Shown piece by piece: positions 47,097 to 59,945 of a DNA stretch of 64,000 nucleotides. Position 1 is the stretch's first letter; every line of letters begins with the position of its first letter. Where the stretch lies: the NCBI GenBank assembly GCA_028023455.1, contig JAQFVV010006311.1, positions 3,375,490 through 3,439,489 of the forward strand. The letters run 5' to 3'. The DNA is from Epiperipatus broadwayi (taxonomy: Eukaryota > Onychophora > Udeonychophora > Euonychophora > Peripatidae). The notes beneath the pieces are model-generated. The model saw only the letters and a program-made list of their open reading frames with translations, ran no database searches and was not told the origin of the DNA. Both the position numbers and the translations under genes were made by a program.

Positions 47097-49489
47097 ATAT
47101 TATTCATATTAATGAATACCAAATGTAGAAAATTTACACTTATATGCCAACAAATTCTTATTGTGATAAAGTAGACAATTTTTAAATGGATGTACAACTG
47201 CTTTTGGCTAGAACAAATAGCATTTTTAAATTGTCAAAAATAATCTTTGATATTAGAATTTGTTTTTATATATGGCTCACTGATGATCATTAAGCAGTGA
47301 AATAGAATAAATAATTTCAGTTTTATACATTTCAGAAAAAAATAAATGTACATTGTATTAGAGAAAATAAAGCTTTTAAGTTATATTTATTTATTTGAAT
47401 ATTTGTATGTGGGAAAACATTTGTATTCATATTTGAGGAACTAACCTTGTCTTCTTTGAAAAAAATGAAATAAAAAGTTAAAAACTTTTTTATTATTAAA
47501 AATTTATTATACTAAAATGATTAACTTATTTAAGAGTTCATTTAATATAATTTGGGATGCAATTAAAAATTATGATAGTCATTGACTTTTTCATTACAAT
47601 ATATATATAAATAACAGGAAAATGAACAAGTGTATTCTATATGTGCATATATTTGTGATTCATAGTGAAGCAGTCAATCTTAGCCCAAGATTGAGCTTTG
47701 TGGTCCTACCCAGTCCCATCCCGCTCCTTTATTTATGTATGTATATTTCATGTATATATTTCTGAGAAGCACGCCTAAAAATTATAAATTTAACTTTTCA
47801 ATAACATTTTTTATTATTAATTCTTTTCTCTATTAAAGTATATAGGTGCAGCTCAGATGTATATATATATTACAGGAGCAGATATACTAACAAAATATTA
47901 ACATTATAAATATTTTATTGTATGTTTATAAAAAAAATATACGAAAATTTTTTCGTATATTTTTTTTATTATTAAATTGTATATTTCTGTAAAATCCAAG
48001 ATGAAAGATGCAACTGTTAATTGTCCAAAAATAATTAAAGGATTGGAAACATAATATTGTTTCAGTTTTGGGAAAGAATTTTCTAATTAAAGTTTTACTA
48101 AAAATAAAAAGGGGAATAAAACTAATGGATTGTACTTTTGTTATAAACATTTTTGTCACATCTATTTCCAATCTGGAAATAGATTTGAATACATTTTTGG
48201 AACATTATCTAATGACTGCATATCCAAGAACAATTGACAAAAAACAGTATTTCTTTGAGACTGAAGGTTATGTTTTGGGTGAGTAATTAAAATTAAAAGC
48301 ATTCCACAAATACCTGAACTGGATATAAGGTGGGCTGATTTTGAACACCAAAAAAAAAAGTTACTGCTGAGAGAATTGTTGCCACAATACTCCACGTCAC
48401 TCTGAAATTTAAGAACGAGTAGAAAGCCAATCACTCTTCCCGACCCTTGTGGATCATCTCTCGCTACTGTGCCATCTTGCTGCTGCCCTGAACTGAAGGA
48501 AAAGTCTGAAATGAGAACCCTTGAATGCTGAATAAAAGCTTGCTGTCACCAAAAGAACTCACATGGATCCATTAACTGTCGTGCACGAGCCGGATTTTTA
48601 AAATGGACTCTTAAAATTGTGCAAGGTAATTATTTTCATACCACCATCTGAAAGTAAATTTAGCCTAACTAATCTCGAACTCTGCTATGAAGATTTTTTT
48701 TATGAATTATTTAACTTTGTATATTTCTTTATGTAAAAATGTAATTTGCTCTCAAATACTGTCTATCAATCTAAATCTCTCTCATATGCTCTAATTTTCT
48801 TTAACTTTGAGGCGGTCATTTATTTATATGCATTCATTATTTGTGTATTTTTCTTTATTATTATTAATATGCTATCTAAAACAACCTGGCAAGTTTAATT
48901 TCTAAAATCCTTTTTTTCCTTCTCTTTTTAATTAAACCTCCATGGATTGAGGTTATTAGCTCTCAGAACATAATGTATTATTAATCAATATGCTCACCAG
49001 ATTGTTTTTATGAGTAAACATTTTATTTTGTGTTTTAGTATAAAACTGTTATTTGTATAACTCTGAGTAGACTGAAGTAATTCTACCCTGGGTAAATCAA
49101 TCACTGAGGCTAATTAACGCTATGAAATATTTTAAAATGTTATTTAATCAATTCTGAAAGGGTGACCTACTATTTGTTTTTATATATAACCACTAGTTTT
49201 GACTTTATACACTTTTAAAATATCAACTATTTAAATATCCCAGTTATCATAAAATCCACGAAGGTGGCATTGAATCATTTTAAATAGCAGAAAAGGGGGG
49301 AAATCTTAATGTATATTTACTAAATGAAATCTCTATACATATATTATAGCGTCATAGCGTATTATTTGTATAAATTATAGCATTAAAACAAGGGACATTT
49401 ATTTTAAAGCAGTAAATACCATTTCATGTCGTTAGAGACATTTATCCATATTGTGTTACTGACATTTGGCCGACCTTTGTGTATATATT
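47097..49489. other. Mostly non-coding, with two small islands
   Basis: A possible exon ends with a GTGAGT donor at 48279. A GC-richer patch at about 48300-48620 has a TATA-like GGATATAAGG (about 48323) and TGAATAAAAGCTTGCTGTC (about 48528), reminiscent of a solo LTR promoter and polyadenylation region. A palindrome (AATATACGAAAA/TTTTCGTATATT) lies at 47933-47966. Confidence 0.35.
48183..48279 (+). other. Possible coding exon with splice donor
   Basis: The frame here (…DLNTFLEHYLMTAYPRTIDKK and FFETEGYVLG) reads like a globular protein and stops at a consensus donor GTGAGT. I do not recognise the product and find no convincing acceptor or partner exon. Confidence 0.2.
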
Positions 49490-51350
49490 ATACCGGATAC
49501 TCAATCTATTCTGAGACAGAGGGCGCCACCAGACCACTACGTATCTGGAAAATTTGTTTACTGTGATCAGAATAGATGATGATGATGGTTTGCGCCGACT
49601 AGACTCAGGGAGAAACAAGACATCTTAAATTGTTTAGACAATTGAGACAAAAGCACAAAGACAAACGTCAGCCAAATTAAGTTAAACATATTTCATAAAT
49701 TTTATTATGAGAAAATAAATTATTAAATATAAGTTTATGACATAATAAATGTGAGTTAACTCAGGTATGTACCAGAAATACTAAAGGCAAAGCTATGACA
49801 GACTGACTGATCTTCTAATAAACAAAGTTAAAAGGGAGGAAGCAAATTTCATTCAGCAGAGGATTCACTTAAACACTGGTTTTCTCTTTCAGATACTTAC
49901 ACCATATGCCCTTGAAATAGATCAAAGAACCAGTACCGATGAGCTGTTCAAGATCTAAACATGGTCAGATCTTGAATGTCCTTATATCGGTATGAACTGC
50001 ACCAATTACTACATTTAAAATAACGGCGATTGATCCACCCCAAGAACAATCGAAAAATATCATTGAAATGAAGAAACAATTAAACTGGTGAATCCCAGCC
50101 AAACGATTGGCGAAAATTACTTTAAAATTAATAATTAATGGTCTCAATAAGAGACAAGTAAATGATTAGAAAAACAGTTACATCTGTCCCAGCAAATAAC
50201 GAAAAGAAAATAAACTTACAAACAGATTCTGAGTACACGCTCTGATAAATTTAAAGCACACGTAATAAATACACAAATGAATCTATCGGAGAATGCACGG
50301 AGTACGAAAATCTTAAAAGTTGTAAACACTTTAGCAGAACGAAAGTATCGCTCACCTGTAATTTAAGAAAGGATAAATTTTATCTTTCTGCTGATGACTT
50401 ATAAAATTACAAAGAAAAACACAATTCTAATTTCCGCTTTTAGAGATCTTAGAAACGAAATCTCCACCTGCGAAAATCAGACAATAAAGTCGTCAGCCAA
50501 AAGATTTTTGGGGGTTAAGCACTAGGGTAAACACAGAGTATAAAATTACAAATTAATTATTGAATACTAAATAATTACAGGTAAGCATAAAATATATATA
50601 TACGAGGCTGCTAAAACATTTATAAAAGCGAGATATAAAATATAAAACTCACTCGTCACTCTCCAATAAACAAAACGGAAAGCAAATTAGAATCTTAAAA
50701 CTAAGATTCTAAGACACACTATAAAATATGGGAAAACACAGCAAATATTAAATATGAGGCTATATTGATTTAAGAAGACATATTTATGATTAGATTGAGC
50801 GGAGATTTAATGAGAATTAATTTACCCTGGGAAGAATAAAAACGAAAATAATTACCTTTCGGTAAAAGCAATGTTCACGTAGAGTGTGCACTTTTACTTA
50901 AGTTCATTTTCAGGTTCTTGAAGCAGCAAGATAGATGTAAAGAGGTTCCGGTTTCTTTTAGGTGTTCAAGGCATTACTGGAGCAAACTTGGAAGTCAGGG
51001 ATCCGTCTTTTGTGGAGTTAGCAAGCATTTCGGGTGGTGATAACAAGTATAGAATTTTTCATTTTTGCAAGCGAAAGTCTTTAATAACAGCTGATGTCCT
51101 TTAATTAAGAAATTTAAATGTCCATGCTGCTATAACTTTCATGTGAGAAAACCACTTGTCATATCTCTCAAAAATGGATTAACTGACACTCCAAATTTTC
51201 GGGGCTATTTATACGTTGCTCCATTTCCCGCGAAACACTTCCCTTGTTGTTCAATTTCTTCACCTTAGGCAGGGCAAATATTAATCTCCCACTCAATCTA
51301 TCTAAGAATTCCACCCAGGGGTTATTGAAATGAAAACAACATAAAAATCA
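49490..51350 (-). mobile_element. LTR-like island (possible solo LTR)
   Basis: A block of higher GC and CpG content than its flanks. On the minus strand it has a TATA box in ACGTATAAATAGCCCC (about 51202-51217), and near its other end a TGGTGGCGCC word (49518-49527) that resembles a primer-binding site. No long open frame is found and I could not define exact ends or a target duplication. Confidence 0.35.
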
Positions 51351-51639
51351 AATCTCCACTATCAAAATTGTTTACAATGATTAAAATAAAAGCAACAGGA
51401 ATGCAATTAGCTAGCCAGCTTGTTTTTAAATCAAATGGATTTAAAAACAGGCGGTATATAAAAACTATTTTAAAATAAATCGATAAACATTTTTAAAAAA
51501 ATCCGCTTTACATATAAACACGTGTATACTTGGATACACACATTCTTTTTAAATAATATTGCAAATTTAAACTCTACGTTTAATTAAAATTAAAAGCTTA
51601 ATAAATTTCTTTTTTTTTTTGTTAACAGCACCATTGAAA
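51351..51639. other. Spacer
   Basis: AT-rich, nothing recognised. Confidence 0.4.
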
Positions 51640-51910
51640 CGGATTTCAATCAGGTTCAATATATATGTGCTTCTAATCTGGAGGTTGCGCCAGGATCAAA
51701 CCCATGGATTTCTCTTCTTGTTCTGTCCCGCGGATAATTGAGTTTCCCGGGACCTCTATATAAAAGGCCTACACCTGTTGGTGAATCCAGTACATCTGGC
51801 CCACACCATGCCTAACCATATTTTTCTATGCACTGCCCTAAAAAGGGGGTTGGCCTTCGTTTGTCTAGAAGCACAACCTTATTTCTCCGCCATCATGTCA
51901 ATACTGCCAC
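51640..51910 (+). promoter_or_regulatory. GC-richer island with a strong TATA box
   Basis: CTCTATATAAAAGGCCTACA lies at about 51753-51772, just after an inverted GTCCCG...CGGGAC pair (51726-51754). The island stands out from its AT-rich surroundings. It could be an LTR promoter fragment or the promoter of an unidentified transcript; no frame follows. Confidence 0.35.
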
Positions 51911-54900
51911 TTGTTAATTCATTATTACTTTTTGCTTAATGACCTAGTTTTAATGCAATATTAAAATTGCGCTCTGTTCAAATATATATATAAATTCCGA
52001 ATATTATTAGCTTCATTAATTAATAAAATTAGTCTTGTTATATAATCCCACTGTTGTAATCTGTTATTTCTGTAATTAAGAATATATGCCTCGGGAAAAA
52101 TAAAGTGTTCTTACTTCCAAATGTCAACTAAAAAAATCTTTTGTATACATTCTAATACATAATAAAATGTAATTTCAAAATGTATTTTCATTTATTTTCA
52201 CGACCGCAATGGCATGAAAATAGTTTTATTATATATATAATGAATCCAAGAACACTCCCTGAAATTATATGTTGGTCACCACATTTCAGAACCGTAGATA
52301 AAAGTGTTAATAGCAATGTTATGTAATCTTTTATAATAAATAATTGGCATCTTAATACTGTACCCACTAAAGATGTGTATTCATGTATGTATATTATTGA
52401 GTGAATAAAAGAGCATATGAGAACCGTTAGCACGAATTCCAGTATGTAATTATCTATCGCTTGGTAGACCACTCATTCATGCACATACTAATATATATAA
52501 TTAATTTATCATATTATTAAACTATTTTTATTGTCTAACTTGAGTTGTTTGAATTACCTTTTCTCCACTGCCACACGTCCACCCATGCGTATACCTTTCT
52601 ATAAAATAAATGAATGCGGTTCAAACCCTCCGTTAATAATTTAAATATATACTATGATTCCTAATTTATCTAATACTTATTTTAGTTAAGTCTTGACATA
52701 ATTAATATGCAAGTCTCACTGTCTTCTCCGCTCTGCTAGTGAGCCAGACTTAAGAATAAATTCTTGGGTGTCATCATTATATGTTATTCATTAAGGTGTT
52801 TGTATATAAAAAAATGATCAAATTTCAAATCAAAACTTGTTCATAATGTTGTCTTTGCAAATATAGTGGCGAAATCCGGGTTGGTGAAGTTAATTAAACA
52901 TAATATTATTATAAAAGTTGTCTTATTAAATAACTTTTTATTGAATTATTTTTAATATATTAGGTATTTGATCTGGGGCTAAGGGAATGGATTCAAATCC
53001 AGGTTGGTCCCTGACCTAAATCTTGGGTTTGAAGTACATTTTTTTGAATTCCAGCTCACGTTAGATGGATCAACATGTTTTGACCGGTACAATAGATTTG
53101 CTTTTTTTAGTCAATGTAAAACTTATTACTAAAGCTGTTTTTTTCTCTTTCTCTCTTTTCTTTCGTTGGAGTTGGAATGGCTATACTTGCTTACAACTAA
53201 TTACTTCATACATAGATATTGTACATATATCTTAAGAATAATTTCAGAGAAACTAAGATTAAGTATATTATAGAGATCAAGTTTAAAACCAAAGTACTGA
53301 TAAAAAGTAGCAAATTGCCAGAAATTTTATTCGAATTTCTTCATTATTGACCAGTGAAGTAGTAATGCAATTCTGTATCAGTATTCCCCTTATATCATTT
53401 TCATAATGGATATTTTACATTAATCAATAAGATAATCATAAGAATCTCCATATATTAGTAGCAATAATCAATTCCATTAACCTATTGTAGAACCATCTAT
53501 GCAAATATAAGTAACAGTAGCTATCAAATATAGTGGTAACTAAATTCCTGAACTAATTTATAGTTATTAGCTGTCATCAGTGAAGAGCATTAAGTGGCAC
53601 TTTTCAATGTAGCAATGTAATGTTAAATGAAAGCAAAATATTTAATCATGTGATAGCACATCAATATACCGTTTACAAAAGTATTCCCAGATATGTAGGA
53701 AATCATTAAAAATATGCCTATGATACTTCTATAATTATGCAAGTATGAATAGCTTGGGTTCAATATTTTAGAATGTTAATACTTTCAGATAACTTGTCTG
53801 AATAGTATAAATGTAGATTATAGCTGGATGGATAAAGGAATTCAAATGTTATTGTATAATAAGTCTTCAGTCAAGAACAAGTGCAGAGATTTGATTCCAG
53901 AACCTGATGTTTATTGATTGTTAGAATGTAAGAGTTTGCAATGTGTGCTTAATATATTATTTATAGGGCATGTAGTAAGCTAAAAATACAACGAAAAGTT
54001 TTCACAAGGATTAACAATCACTTAAGAAAACTAGGTTTTAATTAAACAAAAAAAAGGACTAGACATAGGACTTGCGAAGCAATAAGAGAACTAGTTAATT
54101 TTACTCAGTTTATTTCTGCTAAATTTGCGGAAACGAAATCAAGGATTATATATATTATAGGTCTAACCGGTTTTCATTATAAGTTCTTTAGGCCTACAGG
54201 TCTCGTAAATTGCAAATAGTAAAACTTGTACAGCTTAATAATATAAATATTTATCTTCCGTTAATAGATCGTTTGTTTTATGATTACTGACTGAAAATAA
54301 ACATCAATTTACTTCAATCTAATGTTGTGCTATTTTTATTCTAAGCGACGTTCTAATAATACTTTCACGTTAGCTCCTACGTTTAATTGTCGACTTCCGA
54401 TTAAACGTAAGAATAATAGCTATTGACATAAATTTTAAATATAGGCTTGGATGATTATAGGTTAATTTATGTCCAACATAAATATATATGAACTTACATA
54501 TACTGTCATGTAACTCAGAATTTTTTCATATATGCTACGTAGATAAACTTTTTTATTTTATTTTCAAGAATAAACATCGTTAATATTAAAGATTTAATAT
54601 ACAATGTTAAACATTTGATAAAGCTTCACACTCTCATACTCTACAAATTACATCACTGAAGTTTTTAAACAACAAATTATAAAACTGAGATTAATTAATG
54701 AATGATGCAATAAATCCAAAACGTAAATTTCTGAATTTACAAATACATTTGAACCAAATAAAGATTTAACAAATACTACAACGAAAGTTAGTAAAAGTAA
54801 CTAATTACTTACGTTAAAACAAAATATGTAAAATAACAAAAACAGTCTAAATAATTATTAAACTGCTGAAATAATATGATTCAAATGCCGCGCAGCGCTA

Positions 54901-55797
54901 ACTACGTTATTAATAACATATGAATTCTGTTCAGACAAAACTAATCGCAAAGTTGCTCAGAAACTCCTGTATTATAAGTAATATTTTATCCTAACGACAA
55001 TACAGTTATCTTATAAAAAGGAAATGGAAGACAATTACTATTACTAAATCTTATTTGAAAAATTTTAAATCAAAACTAAGTAAAAAAATAGATAATTTTA
55101 TTGCTCTCGATAAAAACATGCACATTTTTAAAAATTATTTTTTAAGTAAATTTAATTTAAAAAATAAATCATTTTATGTGAGAGACTGTACAGTACTTTC
55201 GTTTAAAATTTTTTGTTTCTTATCTAAAATTTATTTATGCACTGTAAAAAACAATCTCAATTTAAGTAAATTTTACAATCTAAAATAGTCGTGTAAATAA
55301 AAATGGAAAACTGCTAAATGTATATTTATGTTTTATATGTGTATTGCACATCGTGTGTTCTTTATTTTCATTATGTTTAAATTAATAACTTAAAAATTAA
55401 ACTATACAACTATAGAATAATGATTAAATATAAATTAAATATTTTGCTTTCTGGAAATAAATGTGTTTTTTTTTTTAAACTTATTTGGCGTCATGATCAG
55501 GTATTTTTACATACTCCTCGAAAACTATAAAATATGCTCATCATATTGCACAAATATATATAATAAAACCGGAATTAATATTTTAATATATATATATTAG
55601 TTTGACTTTGATTGCAATACTTATTTGTACAATATTTAAATTGAAATGTTTGGATTCAGAAATTGGTTTTGAATATAGGTTTTATTCATTGTGTCTGTAT
55701 ATATCATGTTTGTTTGTTTTTTTTTGTACATATATATGTTTACATTCTTTTTTTTAAAATTTTTTTTTATAAACAATTATATATTTGTCGTTATCGT
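51911..55797. other. Non-coding AT-rich stretch
   Basis: No gene is recognised. Short T/B-box-like words at about 52968-53035 (GGATTCAAATCC) are too degenerate to call a SINE. Confidence 0.4.
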
Positions 55798-56951
55798 CAG
55801 GGCCGGCGGAAGCGGGCATGCAACGCATGCTAGGCAGAAGAGGCGCCATCACTGAGAGATTAGCATCTGAAAAAGAAGGCGCCATCCCTGAGAAATTAAA
55901 ACTCTACTAACAAAAATACTCACATTTGAAGAATATTATTCTCAAATGTTTATTTACAAAAATTATTGAGAGTAGATTATTGAAAATCATATGAAGTCAT
56001 ATTATATCTTATTAAATGACACACACAAGCAGGCCTGCACGCAAGCTCTGCTTAATATTAAAAATATAAAACAATCAAATCTATTATTTATCATGAACAA
56101 TAAACTAAACATAAAGTTTATTATATTACAAATTTATATTTAATGTTTATATATATATATAGTACTGCTTATGTAAACTATAATAACTTTTCTAGCAAAT
56201 ATATAAATAAAACACACTAAAAGTATTATAAATTAGAACTTATTATGTATATCTATATATATATTAGATCATGTATATAATTTTGAAATCGTAAGAAACG
56301 ATTATAATATTGCAAAATAAAACATTTCTAATTTTTTATTTAAATAATAATTTAATATAAATATTCGAACTGAATGTAATATATATTATAGGTATAATTC
56401 AGTAAACTTAATATAATTTTCAGTTACTTTTTATTTTATATATTTTAATCGTTGTCAAAAGTCTATTTTTTCTGCATACTAATTAGGTTTGTAAATTAAT
56501 TACATACGTTTGCTTATGATGTTTATCGCAAATTTTAAAATCTTAGTAAGAACTTGTAAACAATAATTATAATCCCAGGAAATTTTTATTGAAATCGAAA
56601 TCAGGCCGCAGCCACCTTATTAATTAGAAAATATATATAACAAAAGAAAATCTTCCCAATGGTAAAACTAAAATGTTCAATCAAGCGTAAAAACTGGATC
56701 ACTTGAGTTATTTTAAAACCTGACCATTTTTAATGTCAATGGCTGAATATTTCCAATTTATTAGCTGCCTTTTTAGGTAAACAAGTTAAACAACTTCTCC
56801 CTCCCGCATAGGTTTTGTATTTTGCGCAAGAAAATTGGTTGGACATCTAAATTAGCATATATAATCTTAGTATTAAGATACATATGTAAATATATAAATT
56901 AGAGCCGTATTTATTTATTTATTACATTGAAATTATTTTAAAGTGGCGTTC

Positions 56952-59070
56952 ATGAGTAAAAGTAATATGGAATCAAAAACTAAGAAAAACTATCCGTGCA
57001 CAAAATCGTAAACGCCAAGCTGAAAAAATAGCAAACATTAAAAACAAAGTGGATCACTTAATAAATATCTAAAATATCAACTGCTTCTGAAATAGCTTAT
57101 ACTCAACAAGAACCAGAACTGCACATCATCTAGATCATAGGGAACTGTTGAAAATATTGAACAGATTTAGTAAGAAACAGTTAAGGACCCAAAGCAGGCC
57201 AATACATATCAAGGACAATTTAGAAGACCAGTGAATGAATAAAATCATGACAAACTAGATTTTAGTAGAAAGGGTGTTCAAAAGAAAGATATTATATATC
57301 CAAACGATGTACATGCGTAAATTTCTGAGATATTATAATAAAAATGGAAAACAGAAGTAGTTTTCAAAACTATTTATTCAAATTTGAACCGTTTGTTGTC
57401 AAAGTTTGGATCACGAATCTACCTCATAGAAGATACAATAATGGAGAAATTTAAGTACACTTTACACAGACATGAAACTAGTAGGCTCACATGAAAAGTT
57501 TATTGAATTGGAATGAACTGAGAAAGATTAAAAACAAAATATAGATTGTCAATCTCAAATAGAAAAAAGAATGAGGATTTGAAGATTGAAATACAAATCT
57601 GGTACAAAATTAGCATTTAGGAATCTGATAATTATACAAAAATAACGAAATTTTTAAAATTAATTGAATTATTTGCGAGTTTGATCCCTTATGAAAATCA
57701 TGTTGAGAGGGCTAGATCAAAACAATAGGTAATTATTAGCAAAGATAGCAAAATGAATTATAAATTTTAGTACAGCAATTAGGGAAACAATTTTATTACA
57801 TAAAGAATCCAAATATTACTATTATTTAGATTGTACACAGATGCAAGTAAAACTGAACAAGACATAATTATGCTTTTGAATAAGAACGTTAAATTAGAAA
57901 ACTTTTAGTTTCATAGATATAACGATTCCACTGAGAGGTTTAGTACAACAATAATGAACAACTGGAAAAAGGAAGATCCATTGAAGACAGGGTCAAGGAG
58001 ATAAGAACATGAAAGCAAAAAGGTGGATCAAAATTGATTTAACCAAAACTGATTTTAAGGATTTTAAACTTAACATAAACAGGAAAGTCAATGTAGATAC
58101 ATGTTTGCAATGCAAAAATATACAATTTTTCATCATCTTATAAAGGTGATCAACTTTTAAAATTTATTAAACTTTAACTTAAAACAACCATCAGAAACCG
58201 ATGGAAAGCAAATTGATGCAATCCAGCCTCTACGGTATCAGTTGGGGAAATTTATGATGCACTCTATGAAATAATGAACAACGAATCTTTAATGAGAATC
58301 AACATGAAGTCAATCACTTGCACTAACCTTAAGTTACAATTTATTTGTTCTTTAATAATTTGGCATGATATATTAAATAGAATAAATCCTGTCAGTAAAA
58401 TGTCCAAAATGTAAATATGAATGTTTCACTGCTTTAGAATCGATCGCAAACTAAATAATTTACAGAATATCGATCAGATTCAAATTTCAAAACATTCTCA
58501 AAATGCAGATGAACTTAGCAAGAGGTTATGGAGAAAAGAATTTAAAACTGCCAAAGAATTCACAACGGAAAAAACTCAATTTGATTACGAGCATCAGGAC
58601 GAAACACCTCAAATACCTGAAGAAAATTTAAATAATTTTTACACTTTTAGATGAGCATTAATCTTTAATAGAACGCTTGAACTCCTCAAATGTTATAATA
58701 ATTTATTTTCTATATAAATATCAGAAATTAATAAGAGCGAGTTACAAGCAAATGCAAAGATTTAGAAAATATTTGAAATTTGATAACAGTAAAGATATTA
58801 GCTACAGATTATTGATGAATTAGCTTTAGATATTTTTCAAAAGGATTTTTAAATTCTCAAAACCTTCAAACACTTAATTTTATAGTTTTAATATTTATCT
58901 ATGCAAACTTATCAATAGCTTTAAGAATATTATTAACATTACCTGTTAGTGTTGCAGGTGAACGCTTTTTCTAAGTTAAAATTAATTAAAACTTACTTGA
59001 GAACAACTATGTCACAAAATTTAATTGGATTAATCTATTGAATGATATTTGGAGAACTGAAATAAATACA
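56952..59070 (+). pseudogene. hAT transposase (ZMYM1/DUF4371-like) pseudogene
   Basis: This encodes remnants of a cut-and-paste transposase. The N-terminus has QNRKRQAEKIANIKNK with a plausible ATG at 56952. The mid region has KFLKLIELFASFDPL (57640-57690) and STAIRETI...YYYYLDCT (57770-57835), as in the RNase-H-like catalytic domain. A block with TQFDYEHQDET follows (58570-58610), then the C-terminal dimerisation domain with ALRILLTLPVSVAGERFF and KLKLIKTYLRTTMSQNLIGL (58910-59030). Many stops and frameshifts interrupt it, including one in the GERSFSKLK-type motif. No function remains. Confidence 0.8.
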
Positions 59071-59433
59071 ATCATATCAAGTTTATTAATATGAGTCAAG
59101 ATATAAAATTATTATAATTATAACATGTTTTGTAATGCATTTACTTTTAACTGTATTTTTTTAATATTAAATTATTTATTAATTTTTGTTTCTGAAAGAT
59201 TTTGTACACAATATTTATAACATGTAGGTGGTATACATTAAAGTGACATTTTAACATTGGTAAAACACACCATTGACCGGGGGGATTAAAAATTTGGTTT
59301 ATATGGGCGTTTATATAGATATAGCGTACATTAATAATAATAAATTAAATATGTATGTTTGTAATATTATCTTTTTTTAAAATTATTTCATTTATAAATT
59401 GTAAATTTATTATTAAATTTGCTAATATTTCAT

Positions 59434-59706
59434 AAATTTGAGGTTAGAAAATTAGTAAAAATTTTAAAAATAATGGGTTTGTTAAAACAGACAGTGACGC
59501 AAATAATAAATATGAAATTTAAAAAAAAATATTTGAGATTAAAATATGTAAATGTTTTTCGAAAATTATTTTAAACATTTAAATATTTTAATCTCAAACA
59601 TTATTTTTTTTTAATTTATTATATATATATATTTGAATCACTCTGTCTATTTTTAACAAACACATTATTTTTAAAATTTCTGCAAATTTTTCTAACATCT
59701 AATTTG
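59434..59706. repeat. Hairpin (MITE-like) insertion inside the hAT element
   Basis: Two imperfect inverted arms of about 130 bp (59434-59563 and 59572-59706) share AGGTTAGAAAA, ATAATGGGTTTGTTAAAA and ATATTTGAGATTAAAATAT with almost no loop. It lies in the 3' non-coding part of the hAT copy. Confidence 0.7.
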
Positions 59707-59708
59707 CC

Positions 59709-59800
59709 ATGTTAAATTATATATTATTTCATACAAACCGTTTGTATGAAATAATATATATTTAACATCAATTTTATGCTATTTTTGATATCAAAAATAG
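59709..59800. repeat. Two short perfect or near-perfect palindromes
   Basis: One is centred near 59740 (arms TATTATTTCATACAAAC), and the second, GCTATTTTTGATATCAAAAATAGC, is at about 59778-59801. They are adjacent to the hairpin and may be parts of the hAT subterminal region. Confidence 0.65.
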
Positions 59801-59945
59801 CATTACATCGTGCATTCTTTCTAAAAATCATGACTTTTTTAAAACGCCACGGGACACGGTCGGGTCACCTTAGTAAACATACATATTGACAGGGGCGCCA
59901 AAATCAAATTTGCATGCGGGCGCCTAGTACCCAGAGCCGGCCCTG

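Larger units (their letters stand above)
55798..59945 (+). mobile_element. hAT DNA transposon, defective
   Basis: Terminal inverted repeats begin CAGGGCCGGC at both ends (55798-55807, and 59945-59936 inverted), with further inverted similarity (GCGGGCATGC/GGGCGCC words) for about 35 bp. CAGGGCCGG-type ends are typical of a hAT group. Inside lie the remains of a ZMYM1-like hAT transposase on the plus strand. The flanking 8-mers (GTTATCGT and CTTTTCAC) do not match well, so the target duplication is decayed. An inserted hairpin element lies near the 3' end. Confidence 0.85.

Noticed and set aside
47280-47302. CTGATGA...GAAA at 47.3 kb
   Set aside because: The intervening TCATTAAGCAGT cannot form stem II and no cleavage triplet with stem I pairing is present.
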